A stretch of DNA of 64,000 bases from Bacteroidota bacterium (lineage in GTDB: Bacteria > Bacteroidota > Bacteroidia > UKL13-3): contig JAZKBU010000005.1 in assembly GCA_040388375.1 (NCBI GenBank), positions 478,395 to 542,394 on the forward strand, written 5' to 3'. The position numbers were made by a program, and so were the translations under genes. Below are positions 36,584 to 44,387 of this stretch, piece by piece (the stretch's first letter is position 1; each line of letters begins with the position of its first letter). The notes under the pieces are model-generated. The model searched no databases. It worked only from the letters and a program-made list of their open reading frames with translations, and was not told the DNA's origin.

Positions 36584-37942
36584 ATGAAAAAAATAATAAT
36601 TTTAATGTTTGTTGCCTGCTTTTTTATAAGCTGCGATAGTTCATTAAAGTATGTAAAGGCTGCTGATAAAATGGCTACGCAAGGCAATTACAGTGATGCA
36701 GCCGATAATTACTATACAGCCTTACTAACCAACCCTTCAAATGCAAAAGCCAAACAAGGCCTGCAAAAAAATGCACAATTGGTTTTAGATGCTAAGTTTA
36801 GCAGCTTTGCTAAACTGGTGGTGGAAGGAAGTAACGAAGAAGCTTTAAGGCAATACAATTATTGCAACGATTATTTTCAGAACGTAAAAAATGTAGGTAT
36901 AGAGTTAAACTGGCCAACTATGTACAACCAATTGTATACAGAAACCAAACAAGAGTTTATTTCAAAGCAATACGATATAGGTTTAGGCTTAATGAAAGAA
37001 AATAAATTTGATAAGGCAGAGTTTGCTTTCAATAAAATTTTAGAGTTTGACAGCAGTTACAAAAATGTTTCTGTATTGCGTGTGCAAACCATTATAGAGC
37101 CTTTGTATGAGCAAGGCTTAAAGTATATTGAAGCACAAAATTACAAAGCGGCCTATAAAAGTTTCGGGCAAGTAGCCCAGTTTGATGCCTCTTATAAAAG
37201 TACCTTGCAGCTTATTGACATCTCGTTGAAGCAAGCCAGTTTACCCATAGCGGTTGTTTTATCGAGTAAAGCAACATACGATAATTACCAGGATGTTTCC
37301 TTTTATCAGCAACTGGTAGCTAGGATAAGTAAAAGTACAAACCCGTTTTTAAAAGTAATTGACAGAAACAATATAGACAAACTTTTAAAAGAACAGGAAT
37401 TGGGTATGACCGGTATAATTGATGCCGAAGCAGCCAGCAAAGCGGGTAAATTAATAGGCGCAAAGTACTTTTTACTGGTAGATGTAAGTCAGGTAAATTT
37501 TGATGAATTAGTACCCACCACCAGCAACGAAATTGCTTACGAATCATACAGCGAAAGAGTATATGACCATGCAACGGGACTAACACAATCCGTTATAAAA
37601 TTTAAAAAAGTAAATTACAAAGAAACCAAACAGTACCGTAAGGTAGATGCAAGAGTAGCTTATCAGCTGGTATCAGTACAAAGCGGGCAGGTAGTATCGG
37701 CTGAAGTATTCTCATCAGAGCAAGCCGATGCACATGCTTATGCCCGCTTTAATGGCAATACCGATAATTTATATCCTAGTTTACCGGCCGGTAATTATTT
37801 ACCAAGCGCACCAACGGAGTGGAAAGAAAAATTCAGCGAATTAAATCGACCTTTGGAAAGCAAACAAAATTTGGCTGATAAAGCTTTTCAGGATATAAGC
37901 ACTAAAATTGTAAACGATATTAATTTGTACATTGAGCAATAA
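36584..37942 (+). CDS. TPR lipoprotein with CsgG-like C-terminal domain
   Basis: This 452-residue protein has a lipoprotein signal with lipobox FISCD (Cys near 17). Residues about 20-210 hold tetratricopeptide-type helices (AADKMATQGNYSDAADNYYTALLTNP; GLKYIEAQNYKAAYKSFGQV). From about 215 the sequence resembles CsgG/curli-assembly lipoproteins, notably LLKEQELGMTGIIDAEAASKAGKLIGAKYFLLVDVSQV. CsgG forms an outer-membrane secretion pore, but the rest of a curli system is absent. Secretion or scaffold function is inferred. Confidence 0.7.
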   Translation: MKKIIILMFVACFFISCDSSLKYVKAADKMATQGNYSDAADNYYTALLTNPSNAKAKQGLQKNAQLVLDAKFSSFAKLVVEGSNEEALRQYNYCNDYFQNVKNVGIELNWPTMYNQLYTETKQEFISKQYDIGLGLMKENKFDKAEFAFNKILEFDSSYKNVSVLRVQTIIEPLYEQGLKYIEAQNYKAAYKSFGQVAQFDASYKSTLQLIDISLKQASLPIAVVLSSKATYDNYQDVSFYQQLVARISKSTNPFLKVIDRNNIDKLLKEQELGMTGIIDAEAASKAGKLIGAKYFLLVDVSQVNFDELVPTTSNEIAYESYSERVYDHATGLTQSVIKFKKVNYKETKQYRKVDARVAYQLVSVQSGQVVSAEVFSSEQADAHAYARFNGNTDNLYPSLPAGNYLPSAPTEWKEKFSELNRPLESKQNLADKAFQDISTKIVNDINLYIEQ

Positions 37943-37998
37943 ATAAAGCCTCACGTATATTTTAAGTAACAGATAAATAATAACGAGCGTAATCAAAC

Positions 37999-38928
37999 AT
38001 GAAAAATACAATCATTTTAGCCAGCCTGATAATAACCTTATTGGCGTGTGGCAATAGTAACGAAAATAAAAAACCGGTAGAAGCACCTAACAGAATAAAA
38101 ATAGCTGTTGACGAAAGTTTAAGACCCGTTATAGAAGCAGAAGAAATGGTTTTTGAAGCACTGAACGATAATAAGTTTATTGATTTTGTGTATACCAGCC
38201 CGGGCGAGGCCATGCAATTAATGTTATTGGATAGCGTAAAGCTGGCTATTGTTCCGCGCAAAGCCACCAAAGCCGAACAAGCAGCAATGGATAAAGAGCA
38301 GTTTAAATTTACCCAACAAAGAATTGCTGTTGATGCATTGGCATTAATCATTAACAAAACAAACCACGATACCGTTTATACAGTACCACAGGTAAAACAA
38401 TTGTTAGATGGTTCGGTGAGCGACTGGAAACAAATATTTGCTAAAAATACTTTAGGCAAAATCCAGGTAGTGTTTGATAATCCTAGCTCAGGGGCTATGC
38501 AATATTTTAAAGATTCATTACTAAACGGAGCCGATTTAGCCAAACATTGTTTTGCTGTAAAAACCAACGAAGAGGTAATAGATTATGTAGAAAAAAATAG
38601 CAGTGCTGTAGGTGTAATAGGTTTAAACTGGATTAGTGACCAAGATGATAGTAAAATGAAAGGCTTTTTAAACAGAATAACCGTAGCCGATATTATACCA
38701 CGTAAAATTTCGTACGAGTCATTAACCTATAAACCCATTCAAGCCAATGTTGCCATCAGACAATATCCGTTTTGCAGAGATATATACATTTTGGGCAGAC
38801 AAGAAAGAATTAGCATAGCCAGCGATTTTGTTAATTTTATTAATGGCGATCAGGGACAACGTATTATTTTAAAAGCAGGCTTGGTTCCGGCCAAAGCTCC
38901 TATTCGTATTTTACAAGTAACCAAATAG
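37999..38928 (+). CDS. PstS-like substrate-binding lipoprotein
   Basis: This 309-residue protein has a lipobox (LLACG, Cys near 17). It shows the PBP-like fold of phosphate-binding proteins: IKIAVDESLRPVIEAEE, VKQLLDGSVSDWKQIF, VVFDNPSSGAMQYFKDSLL and VGVIGLNWISDQDD. The substrate is not proven and no Pst transporter lies nearby. It follows the CsgG-like lipoprotein and precedes the FAD oxidase by six bases. Confidence 0.75.
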   Translation: MKNTIILASLIITLLACGNSNENKKPVEAPNRIKIAVDESLRPVIEAEEMVFEALNDNKFIDFVYTSPGEAMQLMLLDSVKLAIVPRKATKAEQAAMDKEQFKFTQQRIAVDALALIINKTNHDTVYTVPQVKQLLDGSVSDWKQIFAKNTLGKIQVVFDNPSSGAMQYFKDSLLNGADLAKHCFAVKTNEEVIDYVEKNSSAVGVIGLNWISDQDDSKMKGFLNRITVADIIPRKISYESLTYKPIQANVAIRQYPFCRDIYILGRQERISIASDFVNFINGDQGQRIILKAGLVPAKAPIRILQVTK

Positions 38929-38934
38929 TTTTTC

Positions 38935-40344
38935 ATGCAGCAAGGCAATTCCTATAAAAAAATAAACAGTGACGATATTGCTTTTTTTGAAAGCATAGTG
39001 GGTGCACAATATGTATTGGTTCAAATAGCCGATAAAGAAAACTACACCCACGACTATACGGAAGATTTGGTTTTTATACCCGATGCAGTGGTAAAACCTT
39101 CCAATGAAAACGAAGTAGCAGCTATTTTAAAATATTGCAATGAACATAAAATAATAGTAACAGCACGTGGCGCAGGAACAGGTTTAAGCGGTGGCGCTTT
39201 AGCTGTATTTGGTGGTGTAATACTGGCTATGGAGCGTTTCAATAAAATACTCAATATTGATGAGCGTAACTTTCAGGCAACTGTTGAGCCCGGTGTAATT
39301 AATGAAGCCTTTCAACAAGCAGTAAAAGAAAAAGGATTGTTTTATCCGCCAGACCCTGCCAGTAAAGGAAGTTGTTTTTTAGGAGGCAATTTAGCACACA
39401 GCAGTGGAGGTCCGCGTGCTTTAAAATACGGCACCACGCGCGATTATGTATTAAACATACAATTGGTTTTAGCCAATGGTGATATTATATGGACAGGTGC
39501 CAATACCTTGAAATACTCAACAGGTTATAACCTTACCCATTTAATAGTAGGTAGCGAAGGTACATTAGGCATTATTACAAAAATGGTTTTAAAGCTTATT
39601 CCGTTTCCACAGCAAACACTTTTAATGTTAGCACCTTTTGCATCGCCTGAAAAAGCATGCGAAGCAGTAGGAGCCATTTTCCGTGCAGGTTGTAATCCAT
39701 CAGTATGTGAGTTTGTAGAGCCCGATGGTTTTAAACTTTCAGCGGCCTTGCTCAATATTAAATTTGATATACCGGCACACATTGGTGCTTATTTGCTCAT
39801 AGAAGTAGATGGCAATAATTTAGACAGCATGATGGTGGAGTGCGAAGCCATTAGCGAAGTGTTATACAAACATGAATGCGATGAAGTATTGTTTGCCGAA
39901 AGTGCAGAGCAGAAAGAATATTTTTGGAAACTACGCAGAAGCATAGGCGAAGCCACCAAGCATAACAATACTTATAAAGAGGAAGATACCGTAGTACCCC
40001 GTGCTGAATTACCTCTTTTATTTAAAGGTGTAAAAGAAATAGGGGCGAGGTATAATTTCAGAACCGTTTGTTATGGACATGCAGGCGATGGGAATTTGCA
40101 TGTAAACATTTTAAAAGACGATTTAAGCGATGATTACTGGCAAAACAATATTACACCCGGCATTATTGAAATATTTGAATTGTGCAAGAAACTGGGAGGT
40201 ACTATAAGTGGTGAGCATGGAATAGGTTATGTACAAAAACAATTTATGCCCATTATGTTTAGCCCAAACCACCTGCATTTAATGCACCAGATTAAGCTGG
40301 CTTTTGACCCTAACTTAATTTTAAATCCGGGTAAAATATATTAA
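38935..40344 (+). CDS. FAD-linked oxidase (glycolate oxidase GlcD / D-lactate dehydrogenase-like)
   Basis: This 469-residue flavoprotein has an N-terminal FAD_binding_4 domain with GAGTGLSGGALAVFGGVIL near 80-98 and PPDPASKGSCFLGGNLAHSSGG near 139-160. The C-terminal FAD-oxidase domain has CYGHAGDGNLHVNIL near 379-393 and GTISGEHGIGYVQKQFM near 422-438. Relatives oxidise 2-hydroxy acids. It is likely cytoplasmic or membrane-associated. The substrate cannot be read from sequence. Confidence 0.88.
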   Translation: MQQGNSYKKINSDDIAFFESIVGAQYVLVQIADKENYTHDYTEDLVFIPDAVVKPSNENEVAAILKYCNEHKIIVTARGAGTGLSGGALAVFGGVILAMERFNKILNIDERNFQATVEPGVINEAFQQAVKEKGLFYPPDPASKGSCFLGGNLAHSSGGPRALKYGTTRDYVLNIQLVLANGDIIWTGANTLKYSTGYNLTHLIVGSEGTLGIITKMVLKLIPFPQQTLLMLAPFASPEKACEAVGAIFRAGCNPSVCEFVEPDGFKLSAALLNIKFDIPAHIGAYLLIEVDGNNLDSMMVECEAISEVLYKHECDEVLFAESAEQKEYFWKLRRSIGEATKHNNTYKEEDTVVPRAELPLLFKGVKEIGARYNFRTVCYGHAGDGNLHVNILKDDLSDDYWQNNITPGIIEIFELCKKLGGTISGEHGIGYVQKQFMPIMFSPNHLHLMHQIKLAFDPNLILNPGKIY

Positions 40345-40370
40345 TAACAGTGTTTACATAATTGCTATAA

Positions 40371-40407
40371 ACAAAAAAGCGAATCTCATATGAAGTTCGC
40401 TTTTTTG
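40371..40407. terminator. Bidirectional terminator between the oxidase and obg
   Basis: Stem arms AAAAAAGCGAA (40373-40383) and TTCGCTTTTTT (40396-40406) form an 11-bp stem with a 12-base loop. A and T runs on opposite strands serve both convergent genes. Confidence 0.75.
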
Positions 40408-40430
40408 TTTGAATAAGTTATTAAAACCTT

Positions 40431-41420
40431 TTATTCATTAATCATTTCCCAAAGCTTATCCTTTAACTTATCAATATGTAAGTTAGCTGCAGCGCTTATA
40501 AAAATATGAGGTACGCGAGGCAGCTCTTTTTTTATTTCTTTCAATTGTGCTTCGTCCACTAAGTCACATTTAGTAATAGCTAACAGGCGTTTTTTTACAC
40601 CTAACTCTTTGTTATACGATTTAAGCTCTTTTAGCAGTATTTTATATTCTTCTTTAATATTAGGGCTGGTAACGGGTACCATAAACAGGAGCGTAGCATT
40701 ACGCTCAATATGGCGTAAAAAGCGTGTGCCTAAACCTTTACCTTGGCTTGCACCTTCTATAATTCCGGGTATATCAGCCATTACAAAACTTTTGTAATCG
40801 CGGTATTCTACTATACCTAAATTTGGCACCAATGTAGTAAACGGATAATCGGCTATTTCAGGCTTAGCAGCTGAAACAACGGAAAGCAAGGTTGATTTAC
40901 CGGCATTAGGCATACCTACCAAACCAATATCAGCTAAAACTTTCAGCTCTAAAATTTTCCATTCCTCTTTTCCATCTTCGCCCGGTTGCGAGTAACGTGG
41001 GTTTTGGTTTACTGCATTTCTAAAATGGTAATTACCCAAGCCTCCGCGTCCGCCTTTTAGTATAATGGCTTCCTGGCCATTTTCTGTTATTTCAAATAAA
41101 ACTTCGTTGGTTTCCGCATCGCGGGCAACAGTGCCTAATGGAACTTCAATGTATTCATCTTTACCATCTGAACCGTGGCGTAAACCAGCATCGCCATTAC
41201 CACCTGGTTGGGCTATAACATGCTTGCGGTATTTTAAGTGAATCAGTGTCCAAATATTGTTATTGCCACGTAAAATAATATTGCCACCACGCCCCCCATC
41301 TCCACCATCGGGTCCACCTTTTGCAGTTCTTTTATCGCGCAAAAAGTGCATGGCTCCTTTACCACCTTTTCCTGTTCGGCAGCATATTTTAACGTAATCT
41401 ACAAAGTTTGAATCTGACAT
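40431..41420 (-). CDS. obg: Obg family GTPase
   Basis: This 329-residue ribosome-associated GTPase has the glycine-rich OBG domain ([14 protein letters not shown] near residues 34-47) and the G domain: [10 protein letters not shown] (G1, about 166-175), DIPGIIEGA (G3) and TKCD (G4). No C-terminal OCT extension is present, as in most Bacteroidota. It lies downstream of adk on the same strand. Confidence 0.97.
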   Translation of the reverse strand: MSDSNFVDYVKICCRTGKGGKGAMHFLRDKRTAKGGPDGGDGGRGGNIILRGNNNIWTLIHLKYRKHVIAQPGGNGDAGLRHGSDGKDEYIEVPLGTVARDAETNEVLFEITENGQEAIILKGGRGGLGNYHFRNAVNQNPRYSQPGEDGKEEWKILELKVLADIGLVGMPNAGKSTLLSVVSAAKPEIADYPFTTLVPNLGIVEYRDYKSFVMADIPGIIEGASQGKGLGTRFLRHIERNATLLFMVPVTSPNIKEEYKILLKELKSYNKELGVKKRLLAITKCDLVDEAQLKEIKKELPRVPHIFISAAANLHIDKLKDKLWEMINE

Positions 41421-41462
41421 TGTTCTTTTATTAAAAATTAAAATTTAAATAGGAACAAACTA

Positions 41463-42038
41463 TTAGACCGCTTGTTCGATTTCTTTGCACAATAAATTAA
41501 ATATGGCGTCAATTTCGCCAATTCCGTAAATGCCTTTGTATTTGTTTTGTGCACTGTAAAAGTCTTTTACAGGGGCTGTTTTACTATTATACTCGTCTAT
41601 TCTTTTTTGAATAATGCTTTCGTCCTGATCATCAGGTCTGCCACTGGCTTTACCTCTAAGCAGCAAACGTTGTTTTAACTCTTCTTCTTCCACCTCTAAA
41701 GCCAGCATTAAAGTAATACCTGAGTTTTTGCTTTCCAATAAACCATCTAAAGCGGCTGCTTGTGCTTGTGTACGTGGAAATCCGTCAAAAATAAATCCTT
41801 TGGCATCAGGTGTTTTTTCTAACTCGGCTGCTAACATGTTAATGGTTACTTCATCAGGTACCAGTTTACCATCGTTCATAAAACTTTGGGCTAATTTACC
41901 TAATTCGGTTTCTCCTTTAATATTGGCTCTGAAAATATCGCCAGTTGATAAATGTACTAAGTTGTATTTAGCAATTAATTTCTCACTTTGGGTGCCTTTG
42001 CCTGCTCCCGGAGGTCCAAAAAGTACAATGTTTAGCAT
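41463..42038 (-). CDS. adk: Adenylate kinase
   Basis: This 191-residue kinase interconverts AMP, ADP and ATP. It has the P-loop GPPGAGKGTQ (about 8-17), FIFDGFPRTQAQ near 79-90 and GKASGRPDD near 129-137, without the extended zinc LID. It is 42 bases upstream of obg on the same strand and is divergent from tsaE. Confidence 0.97.
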   Translation of the reverse strand: MLNIVLFGPPGAGKGTQSEKLIAKYNLVHLSTGDIFRANIKGETELGKLAQSFMNDGKLVPDEVTINMLAAELEKTPDAKGFIFDGFPRTQAQAAALDGLLESKNSGITLMLALEVEEEELKQRLLLRGKASGRPDDQDESIIQKRIDEYNSKTAPVKDFYSAQNKYKGIYGIGEIDAIFNLLCKEIEQAV

Positions 42039-42125
42039 GTGTGTTTAAAAATTATTGCTGGCGAATTTCAATAAAAGGAAGCAATGAAACCAATAATATT
42101 TATTTTTGATGATAAATATTTTATA

Positions 42126-42542
42126 ATGATTGTATTTGAAAACTACGGAATAGCCGATTTGGAGCAGGTTTCAACCGAAATAATCCGCTTGGCTAAAGGT
42201 AAAAAAATCTGGACTTTTAATGGAGAGATGGGAGCGGGGAAAACAACATTAATAAAATCTGTTTGTAAGCAACTAGGTGTTACAGATGAGGTAAGCAGCC
42301 CTACTTTTTCTTTGGTAAATGAGTATAAAACTACCAATGGCAGTAAGGTTTTTCATTTCGATTTTTACAGGATTAAAAATATAGAAGAAGCCTTTGATAT
42401 AGGCTACGAAGATTATTTTGACAGTGGTTCCGTGTGTTTAATAGAATGGCCGGAAAAAATTGAATCCTTGTTATTGCAAGAAGATCCTTTTGTTATAGAT
42501 ATTGCTGTAATCGAAAATAAACGACAAATAAGCGTTAACTAA
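42126..42542 (+). CDS. tsaE: tRNA threonylcarbamoyladenosine biosynthesis protein TsaE
   Basis: This 138-residue ATPase of the t6A pathway has the P-loop GEMGAGKTT near residues 34-42, VSSPTFSLVNEY near 58-69 and CLIEWPEKI near 101-109. I start at ATG 42126 (MIVFENYG); the earlier start at 42084 adds 14 hydrophobic residues not usual in TsaE. It works with TsaB, TsaC and TsaD, none of which is in this window. Confidence 0.93.
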   Translation: MIVFENYGIADLEQVSTEIIRLAKGKKIWTFNGEMGAGKTTLIKSVCKQLGVTDEVSSPTFSLVNEYKTTNGSKVFHFDFYRIKNIEEAFDIGYEDYFDSGSVCLIEWPEKIESLLLQEDPFVIDIAVIENKRQISVN

Positions 42543-42568
42543 ATAGTGTTGTTAAGCGTTTACCACAC

Positions 42569-43309
42569 ATGAATAAAACTTACTGGATACTTATTGTTTT
42601 ATTTTTTGCTTGTACCAAGGAGGAGAAAAATAATACCGCTGTTTTGCCAGATATAGTAACGGGTAAAGTAATTGATATTGCTTTGGATGGCTCTGTTCCT
42701 ATAGATGCAATTTCCAATAAAGCTGGTATTCCTTATAATACAATTCCTGCCACTAACAGACACAACGAAGCCAATAAAGCCATGTTGTTTAATGCAGCCG
42801 ATTCTGCTTTGGTTGATTTTGGTGATTTGGAAGCGGCATCCTTTACCAGTCATCAGTTTACCATTAGTTGTTGGGCTTATTTAACAGATACTGCCAAACC
42901 TTGTGCTATACTCAGTAAAAGAAGTGCTTTTGGCGGATTTGAATACAGTATCGATAATCATTTTAAAGCCAAAAAATATTTTAGTTTTGATAATTGGATA
43001 GAGAGTGGAACCAATACGGTGTATGGCATTGACCCTTTTAATGCTTCAGCTCCTGTAATATTGAACAGTTGGCAACACATTGCTTATGTTGGCACAGAAA
43101 GCCAGTTACAGGTGTATGTAAACGGAGTATTACAAAACGGAACAGACCAAAGGCAAGCTTTTTCTTTTTCAAATACCGATAAGCACTTTGTAATAGGCAA
43201 TGGTGGCGGGTATGGAAAAAACTACTTTTTTAATGGAGCCATTGACGATATAAAAATTTACAACAAAGTACTCGACCTTTCAGCCATTCAAGTATTGGCT
43301 GCTCAATAG
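42569..43309 (+). CDS. LamG/concanavalin-like lipoprotein
   Basis: This 246-residue protein has a lipoprotein signal (lipobox FFACT, Cys near 15). A laminin-G-like jelly roll from about residue 65 shows FTISCWAYLTD, SWQHIAYVGTESQLQVYVNG and FNGAIDDIKIYNKVL. These usually bind carbohydrate or mediate adhesion. It stands alone after tsaE and probably sits on the cell surface. Confidence 0.8.
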   Translation: MNKTYWILIVLFFACTKEEKNNTAVLPDIVTGKVIDIALDGSVPIDAISNKAGIPYNTIPATNRHNEANKAMLFNAADSALVDFGDLEAASFTSHQFTISCWAYLTDTAKPCAILSKRSAFGGFEYSIDNHFKAKKYFSFDNWIESGTNTVYGIDPFNASAPVILNSWQHIAYVGTESQLQVYVNGVLQNGTDQRQAFSFSNTDKHFVIGNGGGYGKNYFFNGAIDDIKIYNKVLDLSAIQVLAAQ

Positions 43310-43320
43310 ATATAATATTT

Positions 43321-43803
43321 TTAAGGGTGTAAGCTGGTCACGGTGGGCATTTCTGCTAACTTAAAAAGCTTCCAGGTATCTATTGATAAGTTAAATGCTG
43401 CTACAGCCCCGGGTTTAAAATTCAGAATTTTGCTTCCGCTTAATATGCTGCTCATGGCTCCAATAGTTGGGTTATGGCCTACTATTATCACAGTATTTTT
43501 ACTGTCGTCAATATTTCTGATTACCTTTAAATACTCATCAACAGCCGCTTCGTAAAGTTCACTTAAAGGAACAATGTCGGCTTTGTCGTAGGCATAATTT
43601 TCAGCTACAATTTTAGCCGTTTTGTAAGTACGTTTTGCTAAGCTTGTTATTACTAAATCAATAGCAGGTATTTTCTTTTTTAACAATTTAGCTATTGCAT
43701 CCGCATCCACTTTCCCTTTTTCTGCTAATTTTCTATCAAAGTCACGCATGCCTAACTCTATGGTTTCAGCTTTAGCATGGCGCATTAAAATAAGAGTTTT
43801 CAT
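43321..43803 (-). CDS. SixA-like histidine phosphatase
   Basis: This 160-residue phosphohistidine-phosphatase-type enzyme has the catalytic RHAKAE motif (LMRHAKAE, about 6-13) and the second His in VGHNPTIG near 107-114. The short length and the DFDRKLAEKGKVDADAIA region fit SixA, which dephosphorylates phospho-histidine domains. It is convergent with the LamG gene and 17 bases upstream of the DUF423 gene end. Confidence 0.85.
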   Translation of the reverse strand: MKTLILMRHAKAETIELGMRDFDRKLAEKGKVDADAIAKLLKKKIPAIDLVITSLAKRTYKTAKIVAENYAYDKADIVPLSELYEAAVDEYLKVIRNIDDSKNTVIIVGHNPTIGAMSSILSGSKILNFKPGAVAAFNLSIDTWKLFKLAEMPTVTSLHP

Positions 43804-43819
43804 TATGGCAAAATAAGTT

Positions 43820-44299
43820 TTATGGTATAATTGGATCGTCCTTTAATCTTTGTGGGCGGCCTGATTTTCTGCCTTTACGAGCATCTCTCATTTTCATTGG
43901 GTCTTCTTCTTTTAATCCGCGGGTTAATAATATAACCCAACCTAAAATTAACATAATACCACCAATGGGAGTTATACCACCAATAAATGTTAAGCTTTCA
44001 CCTCCCCACAAACTTTGGGTTGATAAAGCATATAAACTACCGGTAAATAAAAATATACCAACAATAAATAAAGAGATAGCTAACTCAAAAGGTTCTTGTT
44101 TAAATTTTCTGAATGATAACGACAAAAACGAAATAGCTAAAGCGTGGTAAAACATATATTTAGTACCGGTATCAAAAACGTAGATATTTTCGTGGGTAAT
44201 TTCATCTTTAAGTAAGTGAGCAGCAAAGGCCCCCATTATAACACTAAAGGCACATAAGCCCAGACCAAATCGAAGTAGCATTCGGTTATTAATATCCAT
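43820..44299 (-). CDS. DUF423 membrane protein
   Basis: This 159-residue inner-membrane protein (ATG at 44299) has about four helices. The family signature is GLGLCAFSVIMGAFAAHLLKDEI near the N-terminus, then YMFYHALAIS and GGITPIGGIMLILGW. The cytoplasmic tail is basic (RDARKGRKSGRPQRLKDD). Function is unknown in the family. I reject the longer start at 44359, which adds 20 unconserved residues. Confidence 0.85.
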   Translation of the reverse strand: MDINNRMLLRFGLGLCAFSVIMGAFAAHLLKDEITHENIYVFDTGTKYMFYHALAISFLSLSFRKFKQEPFELAISLFIVGIFLFTGSLYALSTQSLWGGESLTFIGGITPIGGIMLILGWVILLTRGLKEEDPMKMRDARKGRKSGRPQRLKDDPIIP

Positions 44300-44387
44300 T
44301 TTTTGTTCTATTAAGTTTTTTGTGTTAACAAATAACAACTTTTGTGAACGAATAAGCAATTATTTTTGAACGTATTTTTATTTACCC

